Of a stretch of 64,000 nt of DNA, positions 52,839 to 63,248 are shown in pieces. The stretch lies in NCBI RefSeq assembly GCF_000379665.1, contig NZ_KB903360.1:684175-748174 (forward strand), read 5' to 3'. The notes below the pieces were generated by a model that searched no databases, was not told the origin of the DNA, and saw only the letters and a list, made by a program, of their open reading frames with translations. This stretch comes from Butyricimonas synergistica DSM 23225 (GTDB taxonomy: Bacteria > Bacteroidota > Bacteroidia > Bacteroidales > Marinifilaceae). Made by a program: the position numbers and the translations under genes. Numbering within the stretch: position 1 is the first letter of the stretch; each line of letters starts with the position of its first letter.

Positions 52839-55800
52839 TTATTGTGTTATAATTTGTTCCTTGTTCTCTATCTTGACGGTTCTCAACAGCCACAAGTAAG
52901 AGTCTTCCAGGGCGGGGAGTATCCGTTCGGCGTTCTCGGCGGGCTTTTGCTCGCTGAGGCAGCGCACTTTGATGATGTCACCCTGGCGGATGTGGTGAAC
53001 GATAAGCAGGTCGGAGGGGAGTTTGGCAAAATCCCGTACCGGCACTTCGAAAGTCCACGTGACGTCCTTGGCGATATTTGCCATGTCGGAGGGGGTACCG
53101 TGGTATTTTAGTTCACCTTTGTTGATAACGCCCACTTGGTTACACGAGCTGGCAATATCCTCGATAATGTGGGTGGAGAAGATCACGATCCGGTTGCGTG
53201 ACAATTCCACGAGCAGGTTACGGAAGCGGATTCTTTCCCGCGGGTCAAGACCGGCAGTAGGTTCGTCTACCACGAGGATTCGGGGTAGGTTGAGCAACGT
53301 TTGGGCGATACCGATACGTTGTTTCATACCGCCGGAGAAGCCCCCGATTTTTTTGTCTTTGTTCTCGTACATGTGGACAGCGGAAAGCACCTCGGCAATC
53401 CGGTTCTGGCGTACCCGTTTATTGTAGATACCTTTCAGCAGAGCTTGGTACTCCAAAAATTCCCATGCCGTGAGGTTCTCGTAAGTGCCGAATTCCTGTG
53501 GCAGGTAACCGATCAAGCCTTGCAATTCTTCCCGCTTCTTCTGGGTGTCGATGCCATTGATAAAGATTTTACCGTAGCTTTGCTCGAAAACGCCACAGAT
53601 GATACGCATCAGCGTGGTTTTACCCGCCCCGTTGGGACCGAGCAGCCCGAACATTCCGGTACGGATGTCCATGGAAACGGAACTCAACGCCTTGAACGGT
53701 TTCTTCTTCACGCCGATGAACGGGGCTTTGGAAGCCATCCGGAAGATGGTTTTCTTCAGCATCCGGAAACGGCCGTCGATCAGGTCGATATTGATATTCT
53801 CCTTGTTGATCTTGCTGGACAGGTAGCGTGCCGCGATACCGATATACCAGAACATCCCGAGGAAGATGGCTCCCCCGCTGTTGTCGAATTTCTTGTTCGA
53901 CCAAACCAATATGGCTACAGGTCCGGCGTAGTAGACCGTTATAGCGACAATACGCAATACCTTAGCCGCGATAGCCCACCCGCAGTTTTCGCAGAAATCA
54001 CGGATGATGTTTATGACGCCCAAGGTCATCATCCACGAGATAAAGGCAAAGATAACTGCCCACAGGAATAGTACTTGGTAGCTGAACGTGAAGTAATACA
54101 TGAAGCCAAGGATGGGGACTGACCATATCAAGGGTTGCAGGTCTTTCCATTCCCTGTACTGTTCTTTCAAGCCTAAGCGTTCCCTGATTTTAAGCCCGGA
54201 AGTCCATTCCCGCTCGAAACGGGAGGGGCGACCGTATATCTTCACGAGGTTACTTATTTTGATTTCCAGTTCTTCGTCGGCAGGTATGATATTGCTTTGC
54301 GCCCGGCGGAAACTATCTTCCAGGAACCACGTGATTCCCGGAACCAGGATAACACTCAGGATGAGATAAAGTATCCGGTCGAGAATCGTGTATGTCCAGA
54401 AGTAGACACAAGTAAGCGCCACGATGGTTAAAACGATTTGTATCACCTTCATCATCCAGCTTTGAGTACGCAGGCGGGCGAGTGCGTCTTCCATACCCGA
54501 GTAGAGGGTAGGGATAATGACCAGTGTCAGCAGGGTACTCATGGTGAGTCCGCCGATCACGGTGATAGCGAACGGGGCTCCCAGTCCGGACACGTATTCG
54601 CCCGTGCCAAGAGCCAACGGGACCATGGCAACGATAGTCGTGATTGCCGTGATCAGGATCGGTCGCAGGCGGGATAAGCCGGCGGTGATAATAGCCCTTT
54701 GTTTCCGGTTGCCCGTGCGGCGTAACAATGAGGTATAATCGATAAGGATAATACTGTTGTTTACCACGATACCGATCAGGATAATAAACCCGACAAAGAC
54801 GTTGGCATTCATCAACGGGTTGCTTGTGAATAGCAGGGCAAGCAAGGAGCCGATTGCTGCCAGCGGAATGGTGAACATCAGCACGATGGGGGCAGTCACC
54901 GATTCAAACACGGAGGCAAGAATCATGTAGATAAGAACGAATGCCGCGAGGATAAGGAAGGTGAAATCATCCATTTCGTTTTCCTCGTGGATGACCTGTA
55001 CGGCTATACCGGCAGGGACATCCAGACCTTGCACTAGTTCGTCAATTTCTTCCCGTGCCGCCTCGAGCATCGGTTTCGATTCGTTGATGTCCGAGTTGAA
55101 GGCGTAATAGAGATTAACTTCTTTCTCCTGGTTGATGCGGGTGATGTTTCCCTTGTCCCGTCCGAGGCTGATGCGGCTGAAATTACGCAATTCTACCAAG
55201 CCCTGTTTGCTGTTTGTGACTTGCATATTACGCAAGTCTTCGAGTGTACGGGTTTGGGTCGTTTTGTCCTTTTCGTCATAAGTGGCATCGCGGATGATGA
55301 TATCGTATTCTTCATCTCCTGCTTTGTATTTTGTTTCGGTTTTACTTTCCGGTCCGAAATTACGTAGTTCGCTGCTCACGTTGTTAGGGGTAACTTCGTT
55401 TACACCCATCAAGTATTGATTGAAGAACATCTTTGCCACGGAACTTCCAGCTTGTGCGCTGACACTGGAATAGGAAATATTGTCGAGGTCTTCAAACTGG
55501 TACTTGAGGTATTCGGCAAAGTTGGTCATTGCCTCGAAATCTTGTCCCTTGATAACCACTCGCTCGCTTTGGCTCCCGATTCCCATCATGCGGAGCAATG
55601 AGGCGTTGCCGAGCATATTTCCGCCGCCGGCACCTCTCTCGGCACTTTCGGTTGCCTCGAGGCTGATCTGGGTGATATTTACTTTATTGGCAAGTTTCAG
55701 GACTTCGTCCTTGAGCTGCGGAATGGATTTTTTGTTGATTTTTTCAAAGTCATCTTTCAACCGGATGGTAAGGCGGCTATCTTCGTCCTCGCGGACGTTG

Positions 55801-57578
55801 GACGTGAAATACTCGATTTCGGGAACCTCTTTCAATTCGTCTTCAAACAGGCGAATCATATCGTCTATTCTCTGTAACGTGTATCCCGTCGGGGGAGTAA
55901 TATATACCTCGAACGTGTTCGTGTGAATTTCCCGGAGGGTATTTAAGGTTAACGAAGTGGATAATACCACCGTAACCAGAAGTACAATGAGCGAGGCGAT
56001 GATAACTTGTGCCGGGCGGCGAAGTGACATTTTCAATATAGCCACGTAGATCTGCACGAGGCGGTTGTGTAATGACAACTTGCTGAAGTTAACGTCATCC
56101 GGTTTTCTTTTTAAAATAGCGTTTATTGCCATCGGGATCAATAACAGAGCCACGACGAGTGATATCGTCAGAGTGGAAATGATAGATACCCCGATGTGTT
56201 CCCCGATGAGTTTTATCTCGTAGTGTTCGGCAAAAAGAAAGGGAAGGAATACCATGATGGTCGTTATCGTGGCGGCAAGGACGGCTTTCCATACTTCCGT
56301 GGTGCCTCGCACGCAGGCTTCATCCGTGGGCATGCCCGAGGCTTTCAGCCGATAGATGTTCTCCATCACGACAATCGAGTTGTCTAGCAGCATTCCCACG
56401 GCAAGTGCGATACCGGTGAGGGTAAGCGTGTTGATCGTGATACCGAAAAGGTAGAAGAAGTAGAATGATGAGAACACGGAAATCGGTATGGCGAAAGCGA
56501 CGATAGATACTATATGTATCTTGCGCAGGAACAGGAACAGAACGAAGATTGCCAGAAAAGCTCCCGATATGGCGAGATCAACGATCTCGTCAATATTTTG
56601 GCTCATGATTTCTGCCTGGTCTTCCTGAATGTCAATGCTGATGCCTTTGGATGCAATCTCTCCGTTCAGACGGTCGATTTCAGCCCGTACTTTTTTGGAC
56701 AGTTCGATCACGTTGGTCAATGGCGATTTGTAAAGCTGGCAGGTAACGACTTCTTTCCCGTTTACACGTGAATAGGAATCTTCCTCCTTTACGCCGAAAT
56801 GAATATCCGCGATGTCTTTTAACTGGATGGGACCCTCGGCTACAACAATGCTTCCCAGGTCTTCGGTGGCAAGGTATTCGGCAGTCACGTTGACAAAATA
56901 ACGCTTGTTGTCGTTGTACACGGAACCGGCGAACTGTTTCTCTGCCAGGTTGGCGGATATTTTGCTCCCGATCGAGGAGGGCGTGAGGTTCAACGCTTTG
57001 CACCTTTCCAGGTCGATGATGATCTCGATACTTTTCTGGCGACCACCGGAAATACGAGCCTCCGCCACGCCGTCAATGGTTTCGAGATAAGGCAAAATAT
57101 CCTTGTCCACGATGTTGCGGACGTAGTCCACGTCGTCTTCCCCGAGGATTTGCAACTGCATGAAATTGTCGGTTGCCGAACTTGTAGAGGCTTTGCTTAC
57201 CGTGCAGGTGAATTCTTCGGGTATGTTCTGGGAGATACTTTTTATCTTTTGTTCCAGTTGCAGGAAAGCGTATTTCAGGTCGACGTCCTGTTTCATCGAA
57301 ATCCTGATACTTACTCCTGACGAACGGATGTAAGTTTCTATTTTTTCCACCCCGTTGAGCGAACTGATAGCTCCTTCTACCGGTATGGCGGCATGATTTT
57401 CAACGTAGGTGGGATCGAGTTCAATGTTCGAGCGCGTACTGATGCTTACCCCCAACATCGGCAGTTCGGCGTTGGGGAATATTTCCATGGGGAGATGCTT
57501 CTGGGAGAAGATTCCCATAAGAACCAGCCCGAGGAATAACATCGAGATGAGAACTCTTCTTTTTATAATGGTCTTCAT
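52839..57578 (-). CDS. RND permease fused to an ABC ATPase
   Basis: One uninterrupted frame of 1579 residues. Residues 1 to about 1039 form a full RND permease (two six-helix halves and periplasmic loops; TM4 motif GMLLDNSIVVMEN, TM10 motif GIVVNNSIILIDY). Residues about 1040-1255 form a linker with several predicted membrane helices. The ABC ATPase follows: Walker A GPNGAGKT at 1314-1321, signature FSGGM near 1414, Walker B ILVVDEP at 1434-1440, H-loop His1470. EIKISNLVKIYG near 1105 looks like the first strand of an ABC domain, about 180 residues before the rest. The TM10 lysine of AcrB is Asn here, and the second TM4 Asp is Asn. The start overlaps the preceding RND stop by ATGA. Confidence 0.9.
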   Translation of the reverse strand: MKTIIKRRVLISMLFLGLVLMGIFSQKHLPMEIFPNAELPMLGVSISTRSNIELDPTYVENHAAIPVEGAISSLNGVEKIETYIRSSGVSIRISMKQDVDLKYAFLQLEQKIKSISQNIPEEFTCTVSKASTSSATDNFMQLQILGEDDVDYVRNIVDKDILPYLETIDGVAEARISGGRQKSIEIIIDLERCKALNLTPSSIGSKISANLAEKQFAGSVYNDNKRYFVNVTAEYLATEDLGSIVVAEGPIQLKDIADIHFGVKEEDSYSRVNGKEVVTCQLYKSPLTNVIELSKKVRAEIDRLNGEIASKGISIDIQEDQAEIMSQNIDEIVDLAISGAFLAIFVLFLFLRKIHIVSIVAFAIPISVFSSFYFFYLFGITINTLTLTGIALAVGMLLDNSIVVMENIYRLKASGMPTDEACVRGTTEVWKAVLAATITTIMVFLPFLFAEHYEIKLIGEHIGVSIISTLTISLVVALLLIPMAINAILKRKPDDVNFSKLSLHNRLVQIYVAILKMSLRRPAQVIIASLIVLLVTVVLSTSLTLNTLREIHTNTFEVYITPPTGYTLQRIDDMIRLFEDELKEVPEIEYFTSNVREDEDSRLTIRLKDDFEKINKKSIPQLKDEVLKLANKVNITQISLEATESAERGAGGGNMLGNASLLRMMGIGSQSERVVIKGQDFEAMTNFAEYLKYQFEDLDNISYSSVSAQAGSSVAKMFFNQYLMGVNEVTPNNVSSELRNFGPESKTETKYKAGDEEYDIIIRDATYDEKDKTTQTRTLEDLRNMQVTNSKQGLVELRNFSRISLGRDKGNITRINQEKEVNLYYAFNSDINESKPMLEAAREEIDELVQGLDVPAGIAVQVIHEENEMDDFTFLILAAFVLIYMILASVFESVTAPIVLMFTIPLAAIGSLLALLFTSNPLMNANVFVGFIILIGIVVNNSIILIDYTSLLRRTGNRKQRAIITAGLSRLRPILITAITTIVAMVPLALGTGEYVSGLGAPFAITVIGGLTMSTLLTLVIIPTLYSGMEDALARLRTQSWMMKVIQIVLTIVALTCVYFWTYTILDRILYLILSVILVPGITWFLEDSFRRAQSNIIPADEELEIKISNLVKIYGRPSRFEREWTSGLKIRERLGLKEQYREWKDLQPLIWSVPILGFMYYFTFSYQVLFLWAVIFAFISWMMTLGVINIIRDFCENCGWAIAAKVLRIVAITVYYAGPVAILVWSNKKFDNSGGAIFLGMFWYIGIAARYLSSKINKENINIDLIDGRFRMLKKTIFRMASKAPFIGVKKKPFKALSSVSMDIRTGMFGLLGPNGAGKTTLMRIICGVFEQSYGKIFINGIDTQKKREELQGLIGYLPQEFGTYENLTAWEFLEYQALLKGIYNKRVRQNRIAEVLSAVHMYENKDKKIGGFSGGMKQRIGIAQTLLNLPRILVVDEPTAGLDPRERIRFRNLLVELSRNRIVIFSTHIIEDIASSCNQVGVINKGELKYHGTPSDMANIAKDVTWTFEVPVRDFAKLPSDLLIVHHIRQGDIIKVRCLSEQKPAENAERILPALEDSYLWLLRTVKIENKEQIITQ

Positions 57579-60500
57579 GACTTCTTTCTATCAATAATGT
57601 AATACACGCACGGAATAACGATCAAGGTCATAATGGTAGAGGTCAAAAGCCCCCCGATCACCGCGAGTGCCATGGGAGAACGGAGCGAGGCTCCTTCGCC
57701 GAACCCGAAACACATGGGAAGCAATGCCAGTATGGTGGTGGCACTGGTCATGATGATCGGGCGCACTCGGTGTTGGGCTCCCATCTTGATGGATTCTTCC
57801 AGCGGGTGACCTTCCGCTTTCAGGCGGTTGATTGCATCCACGAGTATAATAGAGCTATTCACGGCAATACCGGCAAGCATAATGATTCCGATAAATGCCA
57901 TCATGTTGAGCGTTTGTCCCGTGAGGAGGAATGCCCACACGCAGCCTACTCCCGCTAACGGGATGGTCAGCAGGATGGTGAACGGGTGGCGCAGGGATTC
58001 AAATTGTGCAGCCATCACCATGTAAACCAACAGGATGGACAGGAATAACGCGAAACCTAGTCCTCCGAAGGATTCCTGTCTTTTCTCTTCTTCCCCGGTG
58101 ATCTTTGCCGTGTATTTTGCCGGGAATTCGACTTCAGCCAGTTTTGCACGCACGGCAGGTGTGATATGGCTCAAGGTGTACTCTTTCTCTATCATAGCCG
58201 TGATCATTCCGGTACGGCTTTGATTTACCCGGTTAATTTCCCGGGGTGCGGAGGTGATCTCGATGTCGGCTATTTCACCGAGGCGGTATTTCTTCTCTCC
58301 TTGTATGATTTCAATCTGTTCGATTTCGGCAAGGGAAACCTCGGGAACTTTGATACTGATGTCTATCGTTTCTCCCTTGTTCTCGTAAGTTCCGGCATCT
58401 TTACCATTCAGTTTATCACTTATCTGGGTAGTGACATCGGAGAGGTTAATGCCGTAAATACCGCTTTTCAGACGGTCGATTTTAACATTTACCTCGGGTG
58501 CGCCTTGCTCCATGGAGGTTTTAATGTCATAGATTCCGGGGATGCCCGAGATTTTTTCTTTAATGGACGAGCATAGTTGGTTCAACTCGCTTAATTCTTC
58601 TCCCTTGACTTCGATCACGAGGGGGGCCCCTTTCGTGCCGAGTATGCTCTGGAGGGCGGATTCTCCTTTTTCGTAGGAGATTTCAATACCTTCAGGGAGT
58701 TGATAATTTTCGTTTATGTTCGTGATGAAATAATCGGCATCCAGTTTAGAGTCTTTCTTGATCTTCACGGTAACTTGTGCCTGGTTGTCATTTTCCAGTT
58801 TTCCGCCACTATTGCTTTCTAGGTTGGAAGGACCGACTTGGGTGTAAATCCATTCGATGTCTTCCCCGCCTAAGGTGCGTGCGGCTTCTTCTATGGTTGC
58901 CACGGCATTGTCCGTGCTTTTAAGCCGGGTGCCCGGTTCCATGGTGATTAGTACCGAGAAGTCTTTGGATTCGGCTTTTGGCATAAACTCCATCCCGATA
59001 AATGGAAGCATCATGTAAGATATTACCATTAAAATCAAGGCGGCTATTATAATGGCGTATTTTACTTTCAATACCCGTCCCACGAAGTTGCCGAAGCCTT
59101 TTATCGTGATGGCATGGCTTTTCACGCTGTCTTTTTTGCGCAAGAATTTTGATACCAGCATGGGAATGAATAAAATGGAAACGAAAAGCGAAGAGAGTAG
59201 CGAGAAGCTGACCGTCCATGCCTGTTCCTTGAATAATTCGCCCGCTGCTCCCTGCAAGTAGACGATTGGGAGGAAAACCACGATGGTTGTCAACGTGGAG
59301 GCTGTGATAGCCCCGGCAACCTCCGATGTCCCGCGTACTGCTGCTTCCGTCGGCGAGAGATGGTTCTCTTCCATGTTTCGGAAAATGTTTTCCATGACCA
59401 CGATGGCGTTATCCACGAGCATTCCCGCTCCCAGCGCGAGTCCTCCCAGTGTCATGATGTTTATGGACAGCCCGTTGAAATACATCAGGTTGAACGTGGC
59501 AATAATGGAAATCGGGATGGAAACACTCACGATAAGAGTCATGTTCACCCGTCGCAGGAATAGATAAAGGATAATCACGGCAAGCAGGATACCCATTAAT
59601 GCCGAATCTTTTACCTCGTTGATGGAACTTCCGATGAAGTCACCCTGGTTGCTGATCACGTGAAATTCGTATCCCGGCAGACTCTTTTGGAAATCATCGA
59701 GTTTCGTGATCAGGTTATAGACTGCGTCGACGGTATTGTATTTGTTTTCCTTGTAAATGCTGATGCCTAGGCAACGTTCCCCGTTGTAACGGGCGATATT
59801 TTCGGGCTCCTGGTTACGAATGCTTACCGTGGCAACGTCTTTCAGGTAGATGGGCGCTTTCGGTTTGCTTGATCCAGTGGTGGATTGCGTGGAGGAACTG
59901 CCGGAAGATGAGGTCGTGTTTTCCTTGAAAGCGACGATGATGTTTTCGATGTCTTCGATACTGTTGATGAGGTTAACCCCTTTCACCGTGTATTGAATGT
60001 CGTTGTCCGTGATGGTTCCCCCGGACACGTTCTGGTTCAACGAGGTGATTTGAGAGGCAATCCCGTCAGCCGTTAGTCCAAAGGCTTCCAGCATATAAGC
60101 ATCCGTGGATATTTCTACAATCGCTTTTTCCTGTCCGCTCAGTTGTATGTCGGCGATACCGTCCACGCGCACAAGCTCGTTCCGCATATAGTTCTCGGCA
60201 ATTTTGCGCAATTCGTTCATGTCCTTGATCTCGTTGTGCGAGAGGGCAATGGTCATGATCGGGCTGGCGTTGGCATCGTAACGGGTGACGTTCACCTCGT
60301 CGATATTATCTCTTTGGGATAACGAGGAGAGCGCACGTTGTAAGTCCAAGAAGGCTGCGTCCATATCCTGGTCCCAACCGTATTCGACCGTGATCTTGGA
60401 GTAACCTACCCTGCTGATGCTGTACACGCTTTGCACGCCTTGTTGCCGTGCCGCCGTGGATTCGACGTCTTGCGCGACGAGTTTTTCAACTTCTTCCGGT

Positions 60501-60667
60501 GGTCTTTGCCCGCTTTTTACTTCCACGTAAAGGGCGGGATTCTTCAGGTCGGGGAAAAGGTCTGTCCCTAGTTTATTATAGGATATCGTACCCAGTAAGC
60601 ATACCGCCAGCGTGAGCATTAGCACGCTCACCGGGTATTTTACTGCAAATTTGGTGATACTGTTCAT
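57575..60667 (-). CDS. RND efflux permease, second subunit
   Basis: 1030 residues, MNSITKFAVKYPVSVLMLTLAVCLLG. Full RND architecture with TM4 motif GMLVDNAIVVMEN and TM10 motif GIAVNSSIILVDAIN; the AcrB-type Asp-Asp/Lys relay is therefore reduced to Asp-Asn and no Lys. A Ser/Gly/Thr-rich loop (TTSSSGSSSTQSTTGSS) occurs near residue 255. It ends in ATGA overlap with the RND-ABC fusion, which suggests the two RND proteins form a heteromeric pump. It lies 6 bp after the adaptor gene. Confidence 0.93.
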   Translation of the reverse strand: MNSITKFAVKYPVSVLMLTLAVCLLGTISYNKLGTDLFPDLKNPALYVEVKSGQRPPEEVEKLVAQDVESTAARQQGVQSVYSISRVGYSKITVEYGWDQDMDAAFLDLQRALSSLSQRDNIDEVNVTRYDANASPIMTIALSHNEIKDMNELRKIAENYMRNELVRVDGIADIQLSGQEKAIVEISTDAYMLEAFGLTADGIASQITSLNQNVSGGTITDNDIQYTVKGVNLINSIEDIENIIVAFKENTTSSSGSSSTQSTTGSSKPKAPIYLKDVATVSIRNQEPENIARYNGERCLGISIYKENKYNTVDAVYNLITKLDDFQKSLPGYEFHVISNQGDFIGSSINEVKDSALMGILLAVIILYLFLRRVNMTLIVSVSIPISIIATFNLMYFNGLSINIMTLGGLALGAGMLVDNAIVVMENIFRNMEENHLSPTEAAVRGTSEVAGAITASTLTTIVVFLPIVYLQGAAGELFKEQAWTVSFSLLSSLFVSILFIPMLVSKFLRKKDSVKSHAITIKGFGNFVGRVLKVKYAIIIAALILMVISYMMLPFIGMEFMPKAESKDFSVLITMEPGTRLKSTDNAVATIEEAARTLGGEDIEWIYTQVGPSNLESNSGGKLENDNQAQVTVKIKKDSKLDADYFITNINENYQLPEGIEISYEKGESALQSILGTKGAPLVIEVKGEELSELNQLCSSIKEKISGIPGIYDIKTSMEQGAPEVNVKIDRLKSGIYGINLSDVTTQISDKLNGKDAGTYENKGETIDISIKVPEVSLAEIEQIEIIQGEKKYRLGEIADIEITSAPREINRVNQSRTGMITAMIEKEYTLSHITPAVRAKLAEVEFPAKYTAKITGEEEKRQESFGGLGFALFLSILLVYMVMAAQFESLRHPFTILLTIPLAGVGCVWAFLLTGQTLNMMAFIGIIMLAGIAVNSSIILVDAINRLKAEGHPLEESIKMGAQHRVRPIIMTSATTILALLPMCFGFGEGASLRSPMALAVIGGLLTSTIMTLIVIPCVYYIIDRKKS

Positions 60668-60673
60668 CTCGTT

Positions 60674-61738
60674 TTATTTCATGATTTTTACTTTGCCTCT
60701 GTTTCTCAAGAATTCGTGTCCTTTGACCACGATCTTGTCCCCTTCGTTCAAGCCTTCCACGACCTCGATGTAGCGGTCGTCGCTGATGCCTGTCGTGATG
60801 TATTTCTCCATGGCACGATTTTGTTCCACCGTGAACACGTTGCGTGCTCCCCGGCGGGCGTTGACGATGTCCTTGGGAATAAACAGTACGGAGTCTTTTT
60901 GCAAAGTAATAATCTCACCTTTGGCGAACATTCCGGGACGTAATTTCAGCTCCGGGTTGGTTATGGTGATGTATCCGGAGAATGTACGGGTTTCCTCGTT
61001 GATAGCCGGGGATAATTGCGATACGATTCCGGATAGGGTATCTGATTTTATATTGTAGTTTGTCACGAGTACTTTTTGTCCGACTTTCACTTTCTCGATG
61101 GCGTTTTCCGGGAGAGCGATTTCCATGTACATCTGGCTGTAGTCCATCAAGCCGACCATGGTTTCCCCGGAAGCAACATCAACTCCCGGCGTGAAGTACG
61201 GGAGGGAAACGATCACGCCCTTGAACGGGGCTCTAATATTCATTTTCTCCAGTTCCGTGTTCGCGGTTTCTATCGCGGCTTGTGCTTGGATATAACTGCT
61301 TTCGGCGTTTAACACGTCTTTTTCGGTTGCTCCTCCTTTATCGTACACGGCTTTTTGTCCTTCCCATTCTTTTTTTGCAATGTCGACTTGCATTTTTTTG
61401 GTTTGCATCGATACGCCGTTCTCGTGTTCTTTATTGTTCAACTTAATGATAACAGTTCCCGCCTCGACAACATCACCCAATTTGTAGGGACGTTGGGTCT
61501 TGGGGTTCGTCTGTAGTTCATATTTCCCGATGATCTCTGATTTTAGTTCCACGGTTTTACTGGCTTTTGCCGTTCCCGTGGTGGTGGTCAATTCCCTGAT
61601 ATTGCGTCGACCGACTTCCGATAGCCAGACCGGAGTTGTCGTTTCGGAAGAAGAACTCGAGCGTTGTTCGTTACAGGCGTTTAGAGAAAAAGCGAGTAAA
61701 ATGAACCCGATATATTTTATTGATTTATTTGTAGCCAT
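60674..61738 (-). CDS. RND periplasmic adaptor (membrane fusion protein)
   Basis: 354 residues. Lipobox SLNAC (Cys near 22) followed by a Ser-rich linker. Barrel-sandwich halves YKLGDVVEAGTVIIKLNNKEHEN and MNIRAPFKGVIVSLPYFTPGVDV, helical hairpin between, then LRPGMFAKGEIITLQKDSVLFIPKDIV and the C-terminal VVEGLNEGDKIVVKGHEFLRNRGKV. It connects the RND proteins to the TolC channel encoded just upstream. Confidence 0.93.
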   Translation of the reverse strand: MATNKSIKYIGFILLAFSLNACNEQRSSSSSETTTPVWLSEVGRRNIRELTTTTGTAKASKTVELKSEIIGKYELQTNPKTQRPYKLGDVVEAGTVIIKLNNKEHENGVSMQTKKMQVDIAKKEWEGQKAVYDKGGATEKDVLNAESSYIQAQAAIETANTELEKMNIRAPFKGVIVSLPYFTPGVDVASGETMVGLMDYSQMYMEIALPENAIEKVKVGQKVLVTNYNIKSDTLSGIVSQLSPAINEETRTFSGYITITNPELKLRPGMFAKGEIITLQKDSVLFIPKDIVNARRGARNVFTVEQNRAMEKYITTGISDDRYIEVVEGLNEGDKIVVKGHEFLRNRGKVKIMK

Positions 61739-61760
61739 AGTCGTTATATTTTTGATGTTT

Positions 61761-63233
61761 TTATTTTAGCAAATCCACGGGTAAATAAGAGGTATTGGTT
61801 TTAAAATCCCACAAGGTTTGGATTTTCAAATCCAGTAATCTTAGTTTATAAGATATAATAGCATCCGTGAGAGCGTTTTTGGCATCGGTGAGCTGTGTTT
61901 GTTGATTTTTTAATTCCATTCCCGACAGAGAACCGCTCCGGTATTTTTCCACATTAATATCGTATGTCCTTTCCGCGTTTTTAACTGTTTGGCGGGCAAT
62001 CTCGATTTGTCTTAAAAGTTTAGGCAGTTCCCGGCATAATTGGCGAATATCAAGAGTGATGGATTTTCTTTCTTCTTCGTTACTGATTTCTGTGCTTTCA
62101 TTGGCTAGTTCCGTGCTTCGTATGTTTGCTTTGCGGGCACCCCAGTCGAAGATGGGAACCGTCAACGTGACCCCGATAGTTTCGTTGTCGTCAGGTTTTG
62201 AAAAAGCACCCTTAAATTTACCGCCTTGTCCCACTAGTCCTATTCTGGCCGAGATGCTACCTTTAAATTTATTATTATCCTTGGCTTCAATCAAGTTGAA
62301 TATACCTTCTTCAATAGCAATTTGTTGATTCCGGATCTCTAGTCTTTGGTCTAGTGCGTATTTTACAGCTAAGTTCGGATCAATGTTAACAGTTTCGATC
62401 TGAATATCAGGCAATATGCTTATATCTATATCTAATGGTAAACCCAAGGTTTGTTTGAATTGGTCTTTCGTGTTTTCGTAGGACATTTCCGTATCTGCTA
62501 GAGAATTCTCGTTGGACGCGAGAGTAACTTCTGCTTGAAATAATTCTTCTTGAGGGATAAGTCCTTGTCCGACTTTATTTTTGACCATTTCATAAGTTTC
62601 TTTTTGACTTTGGAAGGCATCCCGGGCAGTGACAAGACGTTGATATGCCTGGTAAACGCCATAAAATGCGGCGGTTACATTTTTTTCAATATTCAATCGC
62701 GCTAAAGCATACTGGATTTTCGCTTTTTCCAAGTTGAATTCCAATGTTTTCAATCGGATTTTCGTCTTGTTGTACGTGAATATCGGTTGTTCCAGTTGGA
62801 GGCTAAGATTGTTCGTGAAAGACGTACTTTTATTCCCGAAGGATTGATTATCGTTGTCTTGCCAATTGAAAGAATTACTAAGTGATATCGTTCCATCTGT
62901 CCATTTTATAGGCTGGGAAATTCTAAAATCCCCTCCGGAACTCATCGATTTTTGCGTGTACCATTTTGTGTTATAATCATCAAAAGAGGTACTTCTCGTG
63001 TATTGAAATGGATTTAGATTCAGGCTGAATTGCGACTTTAACGATGCTTTCTGCTGGATGAGGGCGAGTTCGCTCTGTTGTAGGCTCATTTTGCTTTGGA
63101 TGATAGACGGGCTCTGTTGATAAGCGATCTCCAAAGCCTTTTCCAGCGTCAAAATCTCTTGAGCGGACGTTGTTCCCGAGAGAATTAGCAGGATCCCGGA
63201 AATGATCAACGATAATGACGTACGTGTTTTCAT
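61761..63233 (-). CDS. outer-membrane channel, TolC family
   Basis: 490 residues. Signal peptide ending near TTSAQ. OEP-family repeats: ILTLEKALEIAYQQSPSIIQSKMSLQQSELALIQQKASLKSQ at the start, and the second repeat YRSGSLSGMELKNQQTQLTDAKNALTDAIISYKLRLLDL near the end. It is longer than the 36069 TolC. 22 bp before the adaptor gene; part of the same operon. Confidence 0.92.
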   Translation of the reverse strand: MKTRTSLSLIISGILLILSGTTSAQEILTLEKALEIAYQQSPSIIQSKMSLQQSELALIQQKASLKSQFSLNLNPFQYTRSTSFDDYNTKWYTQKSMSSGGDFRISQPIKWTDGTISLSNSFNWQDNDNQSFGNKSTSFTNNLSLQLEQPIFTYNKTKIRLKTLEFNLEKAKIQYALARLNIEKNVTAAFYGVYQAYQRLVTARDAFQSQKETYEMVKNKVGQGLIPQEELFQAEVTLASNENSLADTEMSYENTKDQFKQTLGLPLDIDISILPDIQIETVNIDPNLAVKYALDQRLEIRNQQIAIEEGIFNLIEAKDNNKFKGSISARIGLVGQGGKFKGAFSKPDDNETIGVTLTVPIFDWGARKANIRSTELANESTEISNEEERKSITLDIRQLCRELPKLLRQIEIARQTVKNAERTYDINVEKYRSGSLSGMELKNQQTQLTDAKNALTDAIISYKLRLLDLKIQTLWDFKTNTSYLPVDLLK

Positions 63234-63248
63234 AAACTGTTATTGTTG

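Noticed and set aside
52839-57578. RND-ABC fusion as an artefact of a missed stop codon
   Set aside because: The frame is open throughout, the linker has plausible membrane helices, and the ABC motifs are in the same frame as the RND part; no compensating frameshift is needed.
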